From the NCBI GenBank assembly GCA_003640385.1, contig RCAB01000003.1:62001-126000 (forward strand): a stretch of 64,000 nt of DNA, read 5' to 3'. The translations under genes were made by a program, and so were the position numbers. The notes under the pieces were generated by a model. The model had not been told where the DNA came from, ran no database searches, and worked only from the letters and a program-made list of their open reading frames with translations. The first letter of the stretch is position 1, and every line of letters starts with the position of its first letter. The DNA is from Setaria digitata (lineage: Eukaryota; Nematoda; Chromadorea; Rhabditida; Setariidae). Positions 44,516 through 57,298 of the stretch are shown piece by piece.

Positions 44516-47089
44516 TCACACCGAGACTACATTAGTTACGTTCAAGGTAAAGCATATCTCGAGTTCTAAATTGATCATTACTTGATCGCAATTCAGCTTG
44601 TACGACGTTTCCGGGAAGACATTTTTACACATCCATTTAATCAAACAATCCAAATCATTTACTGGACACATGGCTATCAAGCCTCCTTGAACAGACTAGA
44701 TTAGTTGTATAAAAGGAAAGCAAATGAAATATTTTTTATTGGATCTGCTAACCATCAAGACTGCATCAGCCTTTCTTTCATCTTCTAATCTTGAATGCTT
44801 ACCTGTGCTCACGCTTTTTGCCTTCAGATGTGTATGTGTGTCCAGAAGAAACATGGCATTACATTCGCGTTCATAGACTAGTAATACGGATCTTTCGAAG
44901 ACAATAAGTATCATATAAATTTGCAAATGATCCTTGAGAAAATCACTGCAACATTCCCAGACTTTTTCTATTCTCGATAATTTTAAAAGATGCATCTCAA
45001 ATGACCATTGTTTTGTCCATTTTATTTTTATTTTTTATAAAAAATAAGACACCTCCTTGAAAATCATATAAGAAAACAGGGTAAATCTCGTTTATTCAAA
45101 AATACTTCATTTCAAGTGTGCAGCCCACTTTTTTCCGAGGAAGAAAAATAAATGTGATTGAGTCCCACGGGCTGTTTATCACATGACTTATTTAACAGTA
45201 AGGAACAAGAAGCAATGAATTAATAGTGATCGCGTACTTGATAAACCACACAATTCAGTGGTTTAAAACCAGAAACGAAGGATCTCACAATGTAGAATGA
45301 TCGAAAAAGAAAAAGAAACAAATTTTACCTGTTTATAGGAGTCAGCAGAAATGTTTTCAGATTATGAATAATTTTTCCACGTACAGTAACATACTCAACT
45401 TCTCGAAATACATTGCCGCATCCTTCCAATGCCTGCATATTATGTCTTAAATCACTGTATATGTTATTGCAACAGTTATCTAGCAAGTAGTTTAAAAGAC
45501 TTGTCTAATTTTTAGTTCTCCAATATCTAATTAGTCCTTTCTAGTTCCTTTGCGAATGTTACCGAACCGAATAAAGGAAAGTGTTCTATTAGAAGCGAAA
45601 GAAAACGAAGGCTGCCGTATTGATTCGTAGACTTTTCAGCAACGCGTTCAGATGCGACGGCAATATAAAATCTCGGCTATAACGATGCCAACACCTGTGG
45701 AATAGTGAATGTTTCGGCATGACGGTCGTAACAAGAACAGGATGGACGCCGTCTGACCATTTGCTGCTCGTGTATTTCGTTGCCCTCGATGATGGCGTTA
45801 ACGAATGCATTTAACAGTTGTGCTGAGCAGCGCTGCAAGACGAATTTTCAGTAAGTGACCGTTGCGATCTTGTCGTTGACGGTAGTCTATCGCAGAAAGT
45901 CGCATTTTATCAGATGTGTAAAAATTAATTCACTAATTACTGAGGTATTGAAACGAGAAGTTTGCGACTTTTATAAAATATTGACAAGAACAGCTCTTTT
46001 TCGAGAACCATCGTTCATCTCCAGCAATATGACAGCTGAAAAAGATGAAAGGACCAACCGTAATTGGCTGCGTCTTTTCAAGTTCAGCGAATATTTTTGA
46101 TGGCCATCTTCGAAATCGCACATGCGAGACGACACCACGTCTTCTGCTATCGAATGATATATTGGTAGGCCGTAGTACGATGCCTTCTCGATAGATATAC
46201 TCAGTAAGCTTGACGACAATTATTGTACATGCATTAGATGGCTTATAACGACCTGCCAGTCGCGATTGAGATATTTCAGTAGGCATTCGCCACACCATCA
46301 CATGACCACCCTACAAAGGTATTTTAATTGTTTCCTGGAAAGGAGTGAAATATTTAACGCACGGAACACCGTTGTCAGAAAGACAAGTAACTTTGTTAAG
46401 TGAAACTACTGTTCCAATACTCTACCTGTTCGTATGTAGCGGTTAAAGTTGGCAGTAGGCGTCTTTTAAGCTCATCATAGACATCGCCGTTATCCTTACT
46501 ACTTCTACTTTCCGCTTCACCACCTTCTTTTGTGCCACAAATTTTTCGAGTTAATCTTGTGCCTTTCAATGTTCCCGGAACTCTACCTGACCACTTTTGG
46601 AACATACAAATATATGAAATGATTGAATTATTTTTGGAACATTATTTTTAAAATTTTTTCAGTTCTGTTGTATGCAAAGGAAAAGGTATCAGTGAAAAAA
46701 GCGATACAATAAAGGCATACGCTCAACAGTAGCCGTTACAAATGCAGTTGGGAATTAATTGACAGCCTATGAGACGAACTACAAGTCATCAGTATTGATG
46801 TCAGATTGATAAACATAAAATGAATTACTGTTTAGCAGCAGCACAGGTAAATTCCGCTCACCTTCCGATCAAGCGAATTATTTTCCACTAAAGACTTTAG
46901 GAAGTAGTCAGTACTGACTTACACCGCCTATACGATGCCTCTTACGACTTCATTAAAGCGATATTCTATTCCTTCAGCATATTTCATTTCAATGCCCCTA
47001 TCTGGGCCATCACTTCTGTAAGCACTGAGTGTAACACTTAAAAATGGAATCGCAACGTCAGAGAATCGCAATACCGGCACAGGCGACAT
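44516..47089 (-). CDS. Uncharacterised protein with Cys-Thr and Asp-Thr-His-Thr-His motifs; possible cysteine-peptidase-like fold
   Basis: A chain of phase-matched exons: 46946-~47089, 46426-46593, ~46059-46310, 45695-45832, 45329-45432, 44803-44972, 44516-44685 (stop). The product is about 340 residues, cytosolic-looking, with no signal peptide. Visible features: Y-K-P-S-N-A-C-T-I-I (exon at 46.3 kb), N-A-I-I-E-G-N-E-I-H (45.8 kb), F-T-I-P-Q-A-L-E (joined over an intron), then F-L-L-D-T-H-T-H and, across the last intron, S-T-G-G-L-I-A-M. A Cys early and Asp-x-His late, followed by a Gly-rich strand, recalls papain-like peptidases such as deubiquitinases of the tegument-protease type. That is inference from pattern only. 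I cannot name the family. The donor at about 46059 and the start codon are the least certain parts. The gene diverges from the beta-lactamase-like gene. Confidence 0.72.
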
Positions 47090-50000
47090 CAGTTGTAGTC
47101 GTACCGCCCTCTGAAGCCCCAGTGAATCCGACGGCAATCACCAGTAACCCTGTTAGCGGCTTTGTTTGTCAGCAGTATCTATCAGTTGTATTGGTGCTGC
47201 TAGTTGTGATAACTTTTAGAACAGATATCATGTCTCAAGACTCTGGGAAGCATCGACAATTGACTAATAATATATTTGGCACAACTACAGAGCAATTTGC
47301 TAACGTCGAAAAGGTTTTCAGGTAAGGGATTCTGTCCAACGTTGGATTTTTTTCAAAAAAACTTCTCTGTAAAATGCTAGTTGAAAGCACCGAAACAGTT
47401 TTTGTAGATGGCACTCTCTTCATAAATTTTCTACACAAAAACTTAATGTTCACTTCCTTACTCTACTCGCGATGGCTAGCTATCTTTTAACTTCATTTTT
47501 AAAACTGATTAGAAATTGCAAAAGTTGAATGTCTATTGATCGCAATGAAATTAATATATTAGCGATTGTAATAATTCAGTATCAGTAGCTTTGGAACCGG
47601 TGAATAATTTCATCTGATTGCTTTATTGTTTGCTCTAATCACTGGTACAAAAAGCTCTCGAATAGATCAAAAGCATATTTCAGTGGACGAAAATAAGAGA
47701 TGGAGTAAACACTTTGAATAAAACATAGGTGCGGTAGAGAGGATATGCTTCTTGGAAATGAACTCTCTGGATCTGATATGGGCTAGAAGTATTAGTAGCA
47801 AACAATTCAGTTATCTTATTAATGATGTTATCTTAAATTGTTTGACAACTCTTTTGTAGCAAATTAGTCTGTAACTGTAGAAGATTAAAATTTTGTCACT
47901 CAGAGCAACAAGCATTAATTATATCAGCTCTAGGATCAATCCTACCTCTGAAAAGATTTGAAATTTCAAATTGTAATCAATGTTAAAATTTTTTTTTATT
48001 TCAATAACCTTTTCAGCCTTACACTTTTCACATTGGGAATTTTTCGTTTGCTACCAATTCTTTTATTGTGCAAATATGCTTTCTTTTTTTTCAAGAACAA
48101 ATATCATTAAGATTTAACTTACTTCGATTAAAGTACGTTAAAATTTCAAATGAGGGAAGGAAAAACGATAAGCATAGGAACGAGTTTTTGATTGACTGAT
48201 AAAAACACATTTGTACTATGCAAGTTCTAAGGTAAGAGCTAGAGAAATGTTGATAACGGTGGTCGATGGTACACTAACCGTATAATAATAACTGTTGCTC
48301 TTATCTATCTCTGAAGAATCATTTTCGTTCTCTCTACCATTACTGTTTAGAAACTTTCAGTTTTTGGAAGCTAGTAAAAGGCTGGAATTTTGATATGCAG
48401 TAAAAGTAAGGTAGCAACCTTATCACAGTTCAGTGATTAAACTTCGTTTTACTGTGTTTTAATTATGATTGCAAAAGAAATAAACGTGGAATGTGAAAGA
48501 ATAAGAAGCAACAAGCAAATTTTGTTTTTCGAAAATTCCAAGAAAATTTTTTACGGAGTTTTGTTAATGAAAGTGTTAAGCATAAAATTAACTAGAAGAG
48601 TTGTTGACTGAGAAACGCTGAGAAACTTGTTTTGCCCTTCGCCTTCCATTACTATTCAATAGAAAGGTTCGGATGTGGAGACAGGTTCTCCGACCCAGTG
48701 CGACAAAAATTTAATGTACGCCCTGAAACAAAGATCAATACGATGCAAGTTATTCAGTGGAAATTTTTGTCTTTCAAAATACAATGGATACTCCGAGATG
48801 CATAAATAATTACAATCTTATCACTCTGAGCAGCTGAGGACTTTTCTGCAGTATCAGATGAGAAGAATGCTTATCAGGGGGGAGATTAGTTAATCAGCAC
48901 CTCAACAACAATAACCAGCTTTTTCTTGATCACTTTAATGATTCAAGAATTTGAGGATATTACATGAGATAAATGTAAATCGCAAAACAAGCATTAATAA
49001 ATCTCGGCTCTCTTTGCAGAAAGAATTTCGATGATGGTTGGGAACGAGAAGGCGCTGCAATATCCATATATCATAACGGTGAATTGGTGGTCGACTTGCA
49101 AGGTGGCTACGCAGATGCAAGTTCACTTCGTCCTTGGACATCTGAAACAAGGACTGTCGTATTTTCGGCCACAAAAGTTTGTTATCTTTTCCGGACAAAT
49201 CTCTGAGTATATTTTAGTAAGTTAAAATTTTAAACTGTGTCTAGGCAGTGGGTGCATTATGCATAGCTGTGCTGATTGACCGAGGACGGCTACAATATTC
49301 GGATCGAATTTCGCAGTTTTGGCCAGAATTTGGCCAGAATGGCAAAGAGAATATAACTGTTGGTTGGGTAATGAATCATCGCGTGAGTTTTTTTCTGCTT
49401 TAATTTGCTAGCATTCATTTATTTAACATTATAAGCTATGGATTTGGGATGAAAGCCCAAAAATTCAGGCTTTTTAAGGCAGGCTTAGCAACATTCGACG
49501 AACCAATCTCTAAGCAAGATGCATTTGATCATGAGAAGATAGCTGAAATTATTGAACGGCAGAAACCAAACTGGACGCCAGGTCAGGCTGGAAGCATTTC
49601 ATTAAAATAGGGTTTCTTTTAAAATATCCCTTTTATGAGGCAATTATTCTCTTGTTTATTTCACATCATGATGATGATGATGGCACATTTTTTCCGAACA
49701 TTTCCTTTGGAAATTTCATATCAGTTATTTCCTGAAATGAATTTTGAATGAGGATGCATTGAAGCGGCTAGATATAGAACGCTTCATTAATTAATTACCC
49801 ATAAAGTAATGGACTTGAGTCACTTTAGGTTTCACCCATTTATCAACACCATTGACCTATTATTTTCTCGAACAAGACGCTATTTTCTTGAACCGACAAA
49901 TTCTCCCTTCCGATTTAGGCACAAAAACAGGATACCACGCAATAACGTATGGATGGCTTGTTGATCAAATCATTAGGCACGCTGATTTAAAACATCGCGG

Positions 50001-51273
50001 TATTGGGACCTTTTTCAAGGAAGAAATTGCTGAGAAATTCGGTATGTAAAATTAAATAAATACTAGTCATTATTTTATTTTCTTGATGTTATACTAGCAA
50101 ACAATTTGCATTAATTTATTTCGCGATTGCAGATCTTTCAACCAAACTAATTTCAGAGTTTTCTTTATCCGCAAAATGAATTATATTATTTAACAACAAA
50201 AAAAAAATAACTATACAAACAGACCTTATCCCAGCAAGGAACTTCTCAGTCTAACCGTTATAACTTTTAACATCTGCAATTTATTGCTGAAGCATCTTAA
50301 ATGACTTTTGTTTGAAAACATAAAATGTCTCGAACTGCATTTACTTATATGTTTCAGACATTGACTTTCACTTTGGNATTGCTGAAGCATCTTAAATGAC
50401 TTTTGTTTGAAAACATGAAATGTCTCGAACTGCATTTACTTATATGTTTCAGACATTGACTTTCACTTTGGCTTACCTTCAGAAGAAGAACATACCGTAT
50501 CTCGGTTAACAACACCGCCGCTTTCCTACAAATTGAAGGAAATTCTGTACGATCCGAGGATTCTGTATTTGCTGAGCATATTAAATTTAAGACCACCCAA
50601 TTCACTAGCACGTAAAATTCGAGAAACAACTGCGTGGATGAAAATGAATACAGTAATTGTCACACTGTTATTTTCTAGGTACAAAATGAAAGTATTACGA
50701 TAGCCGTCCTCAAGCTATGAAGATGAAATTTTTAGAATGTGAATACATTTAACGATCCAGATCTTCATCGAATGGAGCAGGCGGCAGCTTTGGGCATAAC
50801 GAAAGCCAAGGATCTTGCTAAATTATTTGCACTGTTCTTACAAGGGAAAATCGTGTCCAACGATCTGCTGGATCTCTTCAGATCACCGGAAATATCGCAT
50901 GGTTTGGACGAAGTAGTCCTCGCACCGTTAGCGAAAGGATATGGTTTCATGTATGAGCGACATCCATATAAGCCTGTTTGTTCTTTAACGCACTCATTTA
51001 ATATACTTCAGAGAAGAGACAAATTTGGCCAAATTTTGACGCCATTGGATTCAGTGACCAGTTAAGTAATAAAGATTAAGATTACGTTTATGCTTCTGTT
51101 CACAGGGCTGCTGGCTTGTCGGACACGCAGGTCTTGGCGGTAGTACGATAATGATGGATATGGAGGAGAAGTTGGTTGTCGCTTATGTGAGCAACGGCCT
51201 CAAAGTGGGTACTGGAGAATTGACCAGAACTTACCGACTTTTAAGGAATGCCGCTTTACGAGCAGCGAGGTGA
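47044..51273 (+). CDS. Serine beta-lactamase-like protein (LACT/EstB-type esterase family), complete
   Basis: Eight exons join in phase: 47044-47321, 49020-49176, 49245-49382, 49479-49581, 49919-50041, 50453-50652, 50736-50975, 51106-51273, giving 468 residues. The fold is that of class C beta-lactamases; animal members are thought to be hydrolases or peptidases of uncertain substrate. Motifs: F-S-A-T-K holds the S-x-x-K nucleophile and base (second exon); G-Y-H-A-I-T-Y-G-W holds the active-site Tyr; G-H-A-G-L-G-G-S corresponds to the third (KTG-equivalent) motif. The first exon adds about 90 residues with a hydrophobic stretch ([12 protein letters not shown]), probably a signal anchor or targeting helix. 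D-G-W-E-R-E-G-A-A follows, as in nematode LACT proteins. The gene is convergent with the PTP-like gene. Exon 6 is partly duplicated upstream across an N at 50377. Confidence 0.93.
50283..50471. repeat. 94-bp direct duplication around a single N, includes an exon start
   Basis: Copies 50283-50376 and 50378-50471 differ at one base; N is at 50377. Each copy carries the same TTTCAG acceptor and the first 19 bases of beta-lactamase-like exon 6. The second copy runs on into the real exon, so the first is probably an unmerged contig end. Confidence 0.92.
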
Positions 51274-51744
51274 TGTATCATTTCACAGAAAATTATTATC
51301 CAACTAATAAACTACAGCAAATTTGTTTCATTTTTATTTTTCTACCTTTGGAACATAATTTTAACTAACATGATAATTCTGGTGCTAATAGAAAGCTACA
51401 GTCCTGAGACTTGTTGCTTCTTGAAGAACTAAGTACGGTTTAAGCTACCGTACTGATAATGCTAATATTTGTCTGAAGTCACATTAAAGTCACAGCTGAC
51501 CCGATAAAAACTTTCAAACTTTCCATAACAGAGAAAAAGATTATGAAGTTGCTCTGACTTCCCCTTCATTTAGGGAATCGTGTCTTCCACGTACTTTCTT
51601 CTTTTACATTCTAATCAACGTGTACCTTTTATAACACTGAACTAACATCATCTGCAATCATCAGAAACCAAGTATCTAAGATAATGTATTCAAGAATTTC
51701 GACCAAACTTGATATTAGCATGAAAGCAAACTCCTGTAGAAGCA
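51274..51744. other. Convergent intergenic spacer
   Basis: 470 bp between the two convergent stop codons. It holds the polyadenylation region(s); no gene is seen. Confidence 0.6.
51306..51311 (+). terminator. AATAAA polyadenylation signal, beta-lactamase-like gene
   Basis: AATAAA 33 nt after the stop codon, suggesting a very short 3' UTR. Confidence 0.55.
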
Positions 51745-53390
51745 TCAAGCAGCACTGGTATAATTTGACAAATCAATGAAATCAACATCATCGTAGTACT
51801 TCTGACGTAACGCATACTCAATCACAAGTAAATGTAATAACAGATATTGTTCGGGTTTCATTACCGCTTTGTCACGCTGTGTTCTGACACGAAGCACCGT
51901 ATCGCGAACGTCTACTAATATGTTGCCATTAGGTAGTTTCTCAGTGTAATCCATTTTACGGCAGCAAATATCTAGCACGGCCAGTGTACCACTCCTACCC
52001 GAACCCGTCAGACAGTGCACAACGATTGGCGAACTGGAAGTATGTGATCTGCTTCCAGAAACGTTTATGAAAGTCACTTGTAACTTTGTGTTAATAGACA
52101 AAAGTATTTAAACGAAAGTTCAAGTCTACCCCATCAAAGCAACTACACAGAGACCGAGGTCCAATCTTTAAGAGCTACCATAAAACTACAGAATGATATG
52201 GATCCGAAAATACCGTCCACCCTTTAGCCAGCCACTTTTTTCTGCTTCCTCAGTGAGCAACTTCCGATTATAATTTATGTCAGATATCAGATACAGCATC
52301 TCAGTTGGTCTCTCCGGTGTCCCTTTACTGTGCCATTTATAAAAACATATATGAAGGATTTTTCGTTCCTGACCATCTTCCTTTCGCAACTGAAATTCTA
52401 TAATATGGTTTTACTGTTACTAAATTAGCAAGAAACACTTGACTGCAAGCTTTCTTTGTATACTGCCATTGCAAATAAAAATAATTGCACTTCCTTGTAA
52501 TAATTGCAGGACTTTCATCTACTTCCGGTACAGACTATGAAAGTTAGTTGTGTCTGGAGGTATAGAGGATTCTAATTATTTAAAACAAAAGGTATTACCA
52601 CCAACATCACCAATTTTTTCCTTTGTAATTATTGCAGAATTGAGATACTAACAGTAAGCGACTGGTAAGTTGGGAACCTTTAACACTGATGCTTCATAGG
52701 CGTCTCGAATTAATTGCGATCCGCAAAATGTGATGGAGTAGAGTCCAAATGTAACAGTAGCCGTTCGTCTGATTGGAACGTACAAAAATGCCTTTGCTTG
52801 GTATAAACTTGTCATAGCAACAATTTCGACCACATTCTCCTGGTAAATCATCGCCCAGAATGACTCAACAGTGTTTTCCATTGGCGACTGCGTCAGGATA
52901 AATTTTTTCTCCTCTCGAAATCCATCCACGTAATTTGCATTGATGTAATCATGCGGGTCCGATGTGTGCCTGCAGTTTTCGAAAGTAGCAGTGTGACAGA
53001 GAAGTTTAGATATCTGCGATATGTATGCAAGATTTTTTAGGCTCTTTCACTCCATTCAAGAAGCAGAGAAGTCTTGGATGACGAGCAGGATTCAAGAGTA
53101 CAAACTAAAAATCCTTCCCTGAAGTACAAGACTTTACTGACGGGACTTTTACTCTCGTTTGATCAAGACATCGAATATCTCTGTATCGATTTAAAGCTGC
53201 ATGCTGCTCGCAAACAACGGATGAATCCCTACTATCTTTGGAGATGACAGTAGCATAGTCGAAGAATAAACCATAAACAGTCATGGAACATACGCGACGC
53301 GTGAAATTATTAAGAGTGTCAGATTCTTCAGCATCGTGTAAATACTCACCTGGCTTCAAGACATATCTGAAAATCTCGCTAGAACTAATT
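51745..53390 (-). CDS. Protein tyrosine phosphatase domain protein with altered WPD loop (probable pseudophosphatase), 5' end uncertain
   Basis: Minus-strand exons: ~53142 upstream to about 53360 (L-N-R-Y-R-D-I-R-C-L-D-Q-T-R-V-K-V), 52678-52969 (D-Y-I-N-A-N-Y-V-D-G and I-L-T-Q-S-P-M-E-N-T), 52214-52389, 51745-52048. Phases match throughout. The P-loop is H-C-L-T-G-S-G-R-S-G-T, with the nucleophilic Cys and Arg present. Where active enzymes have Trp-Pro-Asp, this one reads Y-K-W-H-S-K-G-T-P, so the general-acid Asp is Ser. The TQGP motif is also changed to TQSP. About 350 residues are visible, with no membrane segment, consistent with a non-receptor PTP. A small exon with a perfect GTGAGT donor at about 53345 may precede. 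The enzyme may bind phosphotyrosine or be very slow (inference). Confidence 0.88.
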
Positions 53391-54579
53391 CAATAATCGA
53401 ATCAGCCAGCACTGAACGCAACATGGACTGGAAGCATCTCAATACCGATCAAATTACATATCAGTATTACATGAAAGCTGTGAAATGATATACAGATTTA
53501 CCAAATGTAGCTTTATCACTAAGCCTGCTTGTTACAACAGTGTCATCCTTCACTACTACTGTGCTAACTCACAACTAGAACAAGTTAAATATTTTGGCTC
53601 TTCAAGTAGGCTTCACTGTTCTTAAACTGAAGTTCCATCCAGCTGTTCCTGTTTATGCTTTCAACCGAACTGGCCTTGCAGGAACGGCAGGCATAGGTGA
53701 AGTGAAAGAAGTCGTTCGGGAACTGCCACTCAATTCCGAGATTTCCGAGTGCAACCGTTTCGAAGTGCCCATTCACGACTAATGAAGCAAACCAATCCGG
53801 AGACCACTCACACCAAATACAGTGAACCCAATAAACCTCACTGCTACTCCCTCATATCTTATACCGTCTCTCCATGACACTGTCCTCAATTTGCATATAA
53901 CCAAATTCCTACGTTTCCTACTCCGCATCCAACCAGTCCAAGTCGTCGCAGGAAATGCTGGCCATTTGACTGATGAGAAATACCTTCAACACTGTAACTC
54001 ATTTGCTCATTATGCCTCGACAGTTCGGTTACGAAGATACCACTGACTACTGACTTATCAGTCAATAGTGATAACGATATTTTTCTTGATATCAATACGA
54101 TACGAGAGAGAGATGCAATGAATAGATACTGAAGAACTTAATGAAATAATGTCCCAATAGAGAGAGAAATTCTGAAAGGTATCACAAGTGTTTTTCCCAG
54201 TGACCAAGAGCAATGAGAGAGACGTAGGAAGAGGAGAGCACAGATAGAAAAATATGAAGAGAGAGGATGCTCTATTGTGACGGATAGGCACACTAGCAGG
54301 ACTTCCTTTCCTCTTTGGGAGGTACGGGATAGTTTGATAAGGACCGCAGATTGAGAGCTCTTGGCTGGCATATGGTGCGGGTGTTAGTTCACTATCTCGG
54401 TCTTGGGGGAGGAGAGGGGTTGGGCCTCACCACTCAGGAACCGCAGAGAAGCGGTCGTACGGTTAAATTGACAACCGGTGAAACAACCATCAAGCTAGTA
54501 GTAAGGAGAAAGAAAGGTCGGTCCTCGTAATTTTCTCGTTCCGAACTTGTCCAAAAGTGCCACGCTTTGTAGCTGAACG
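53391..54579. other. Region with open frames on both strands, no assigned gene
   Basis: Less AT-rich than average. Frames at 53594-53782 (+), 53585-53836 (-), 53822-54046 (+) and 53886-54095 (-) all look protein-like. The minus frame 53585-53836 carries C-I-W-C and C-R-S-C pairs about 48 residues apart, which might bind zinc. No splice chain or family match supports any of them. The promoter of the glucosidase II beta gene should lie at the right end. Confidence 0.45.
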
Positions 54580-57266
54580 ATGCTGCTTACTGTGGCCAGT
54601 TTCTATATCACGAATGTGTTGATTTGCATCGTTGAATCGGATGTAAGCGTTGGGCTGCTCAGGAGAAGTGGACGGATACCGAAACCCAGTGGATATGGCA
54701 ATCGACCGCGTGGAGTTCCATTTGCACGTCGGTAGTTTCCTTGATAAGTGATAAGTGATTAAAAATAGATGGAATGATGAGAGTAAATTTCATAGCCATA
54801 TCGTCACGCCGTAGTGATACTTATGATTTGAGATAAATGGAATTCTTAAAGTGATGGAAATGGTGAGTGCATTATCGTGACGATTTATTAAGGTGGACCG
54901 TTTTATGCAACCGGTGAAACATTTGCATGCATGGACAACTCGAAGTCAATTCCATTCTCTCAAGTTAATGATGATTACTGCGACTGTCCTGATGGAAGTG
55001 ATGAGCCTGGTACTTATGCTTCATTTTCAATCTCTAGATTTGTAATAATAAAAACCTTAAGGATTATTTCATTTGCAAATTTATATCCAAAATTTTTATA
55101 TTGTTATGATGTATATTGTGTTATATTCGGAGACATGAGCCATTATTTCTAAATCTCGTGATTTACAGAATTCTGTTGTTTTTTGAAATATGTTACCACT
55201 TAATTTTTTCTTACATTTTAGCAAAACCTCATCTTTTATATCTGTTTTCTTTTTTTTTTTTTTTTAAATAAATTTACCGGTAATCTAGCTTAATTGTTTC
55301 TTGTATTTTGATTTTTTTTCCTGGAGCTTATGAGATATATGCTTCGAGATGTATTAAGTTGAAAGTTCTTTTCCTGGTGATAAGGGCATTTGATTTCTTT
55401 TTTCAAAATAGCCGTGTTTAAAAAATAGTGTTTAAGCCTAATTGTCTTCCCTCATAAATTTACCTAGTTGTTTTCTTTTTGTTTCTGGAAACATGACTTC
55501 GTGATATTTTCGTTTTAGGAACATCTGCCTGTCCCAATGCCAAATTTCACTGTTTGAATCGTGGTTTCAAGGCTGAAGATCTGCCGTCAAATCGGGTTAA
55601 TGATCAGATATGTGGTTAGTGTACTTTCATTAAAATTAATAAGAATTTTGAGTATTTCTTTCCCTTCAGAAATAAAAATTTTTTTTTCTCGTTGTTATTT
55701 CCTTTTTTATTAATTACAGCAAGAATTTTTGCACGCACGTCTATTCAATATAATTTATTCCAAATTTAAACACAAAAACTAATAAGATTTTTTGAACGCT
55801 TGTTAGAAATCTCGGACATTTTGACTGCTTGGACTACCTTTATCAATCATAGAGAGCATTGTTTCTTTTCTAAAGTAAAAAAAAAAAACAGTTTGCTATA
55901 CCTGTTGTGTTTAGATTGTTGCGATGGAAGTGATGAATGGGATAGTGTAGTTGATTGTCCTGATATCTGTAAGGAATTGGGAGCGAAGTATCGCGAAGAA
56001 ATACGCCAAAAAACTGAATTAGCTAAAAAAGTAATCGAGCACTTTTTACACGTTATTATTCTAAAATCGAATTTCACGTTTAGAAATTAAAAGGGCAATG
56101 GGCAGAGAGAAAGAAATGGCTGTGCTGTCAGTTCGCATATGTAGTGGAATATAATATGGAATTGTATATATAAAATTATTGAATTGTTTTACTCTAACAA
56201 TCAGTAATAGCGTGAAAAACAGGAAATGATTTACAGGGTTTTGTAAAACGGATGGATTTGGTCGCAATAGGTCAGGAATTGAAAACTGAGAAATTAAAAA
56301 AGTTGAAGACATTGAAAAAAGAGATGGAGGAAGTAACAAAGCTGAGGACTGACGCCCAAATAAAAATGGATGAGAAGGCTAATCTGGCTTCAGAAGCGAG
56401 AAAAAAGCATGAACAAGCATGGGAAGGTAATCCCTTTTTTTATTAAATTATAATAAATTAACGTGTTTAAAGTTAAGAATCTAAGTGACTGAGCAGTGGA
56501 ATACTTATTGAAAGTGTTACGAATATGGTTGCGAAAAGTACTGTAGATTTCTCGGCGCAGGATTTTTTGTTTTTCTGAAATATGAGAATAAATTCTTATG
56601 CTCCTAACTTGGTTTTCTTAGAGATGTGGAGTATTAAAGTAACTTAAAATCCTTATAAGCATTTGTTCAACTGTAAGAATGAATAATAAATTCGAATTTT
56701 TATAAATCACGGTTCCTTGAATTTCGTAATAAGGGTGTTATACACAGTTTATCTGTATTTCTTAGTTTTCATTGCAGAAGAAAAGGAAAGGCTTAAGAGA
56801 GAATATTCGCAAGTGTTGTTCGCAGCATTCGATTCAAACAGTGATGGGAAGTAAGACATTTTATTTGGATGATATAGTTGTTCCTGTTGTCAGTTTACAT
56901 AATTACAAAAGTAGTGCCTGTTTTTTTGTTTTAATATTTAATTATCTTTCAAAGCATTTAAAAAAAAATAAGGGCGTTGTATTCAGTATTATTTAAGAGT
57001 TAGCTTGGAAGAACTGAAATTGGCGCGAGAGTTTGATACAAATGGCGATGGAGTTGTTTCTGACGACGAGATCAAGGTTTCTTGTCTCTTTGATATAAAT
57101 CTTTTGGAATGTTTTTCAAATGCATTTTTGGGGAACGTGGGTAACGCTTGTTTTTTCTGACTTTCTCTTTTTTCTTCTTTTTTAATACAAAGAATTTAAT
57201 TTTATGAGATCTTTTTGGGAGGTTAATTCATAAAGCTCAGTGTAGTTTTGACATTTCATCGTGCTG

Positions 57267-57298
<32 letters not shown>

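Noticed and set aside
45933..46301. The 122-codon minus frame as one intact exon to its stop
   Set aside because: The next exon (45832) joins only if this one ends near 46059; the remainder looks like intron.
50226..50435. Minus-strand frames across the N near 50.4 kb with repeated peptide
   Set aside because: The repeat is the duplicated contig end, and the frame is antisense to the beta-lactamase-like gene.
54380..54480. GC-rich stretch considered as a tRNA or small RNA
   Set aside because: No cloverleaf arms, T-loop or box motifs could be found by eye.
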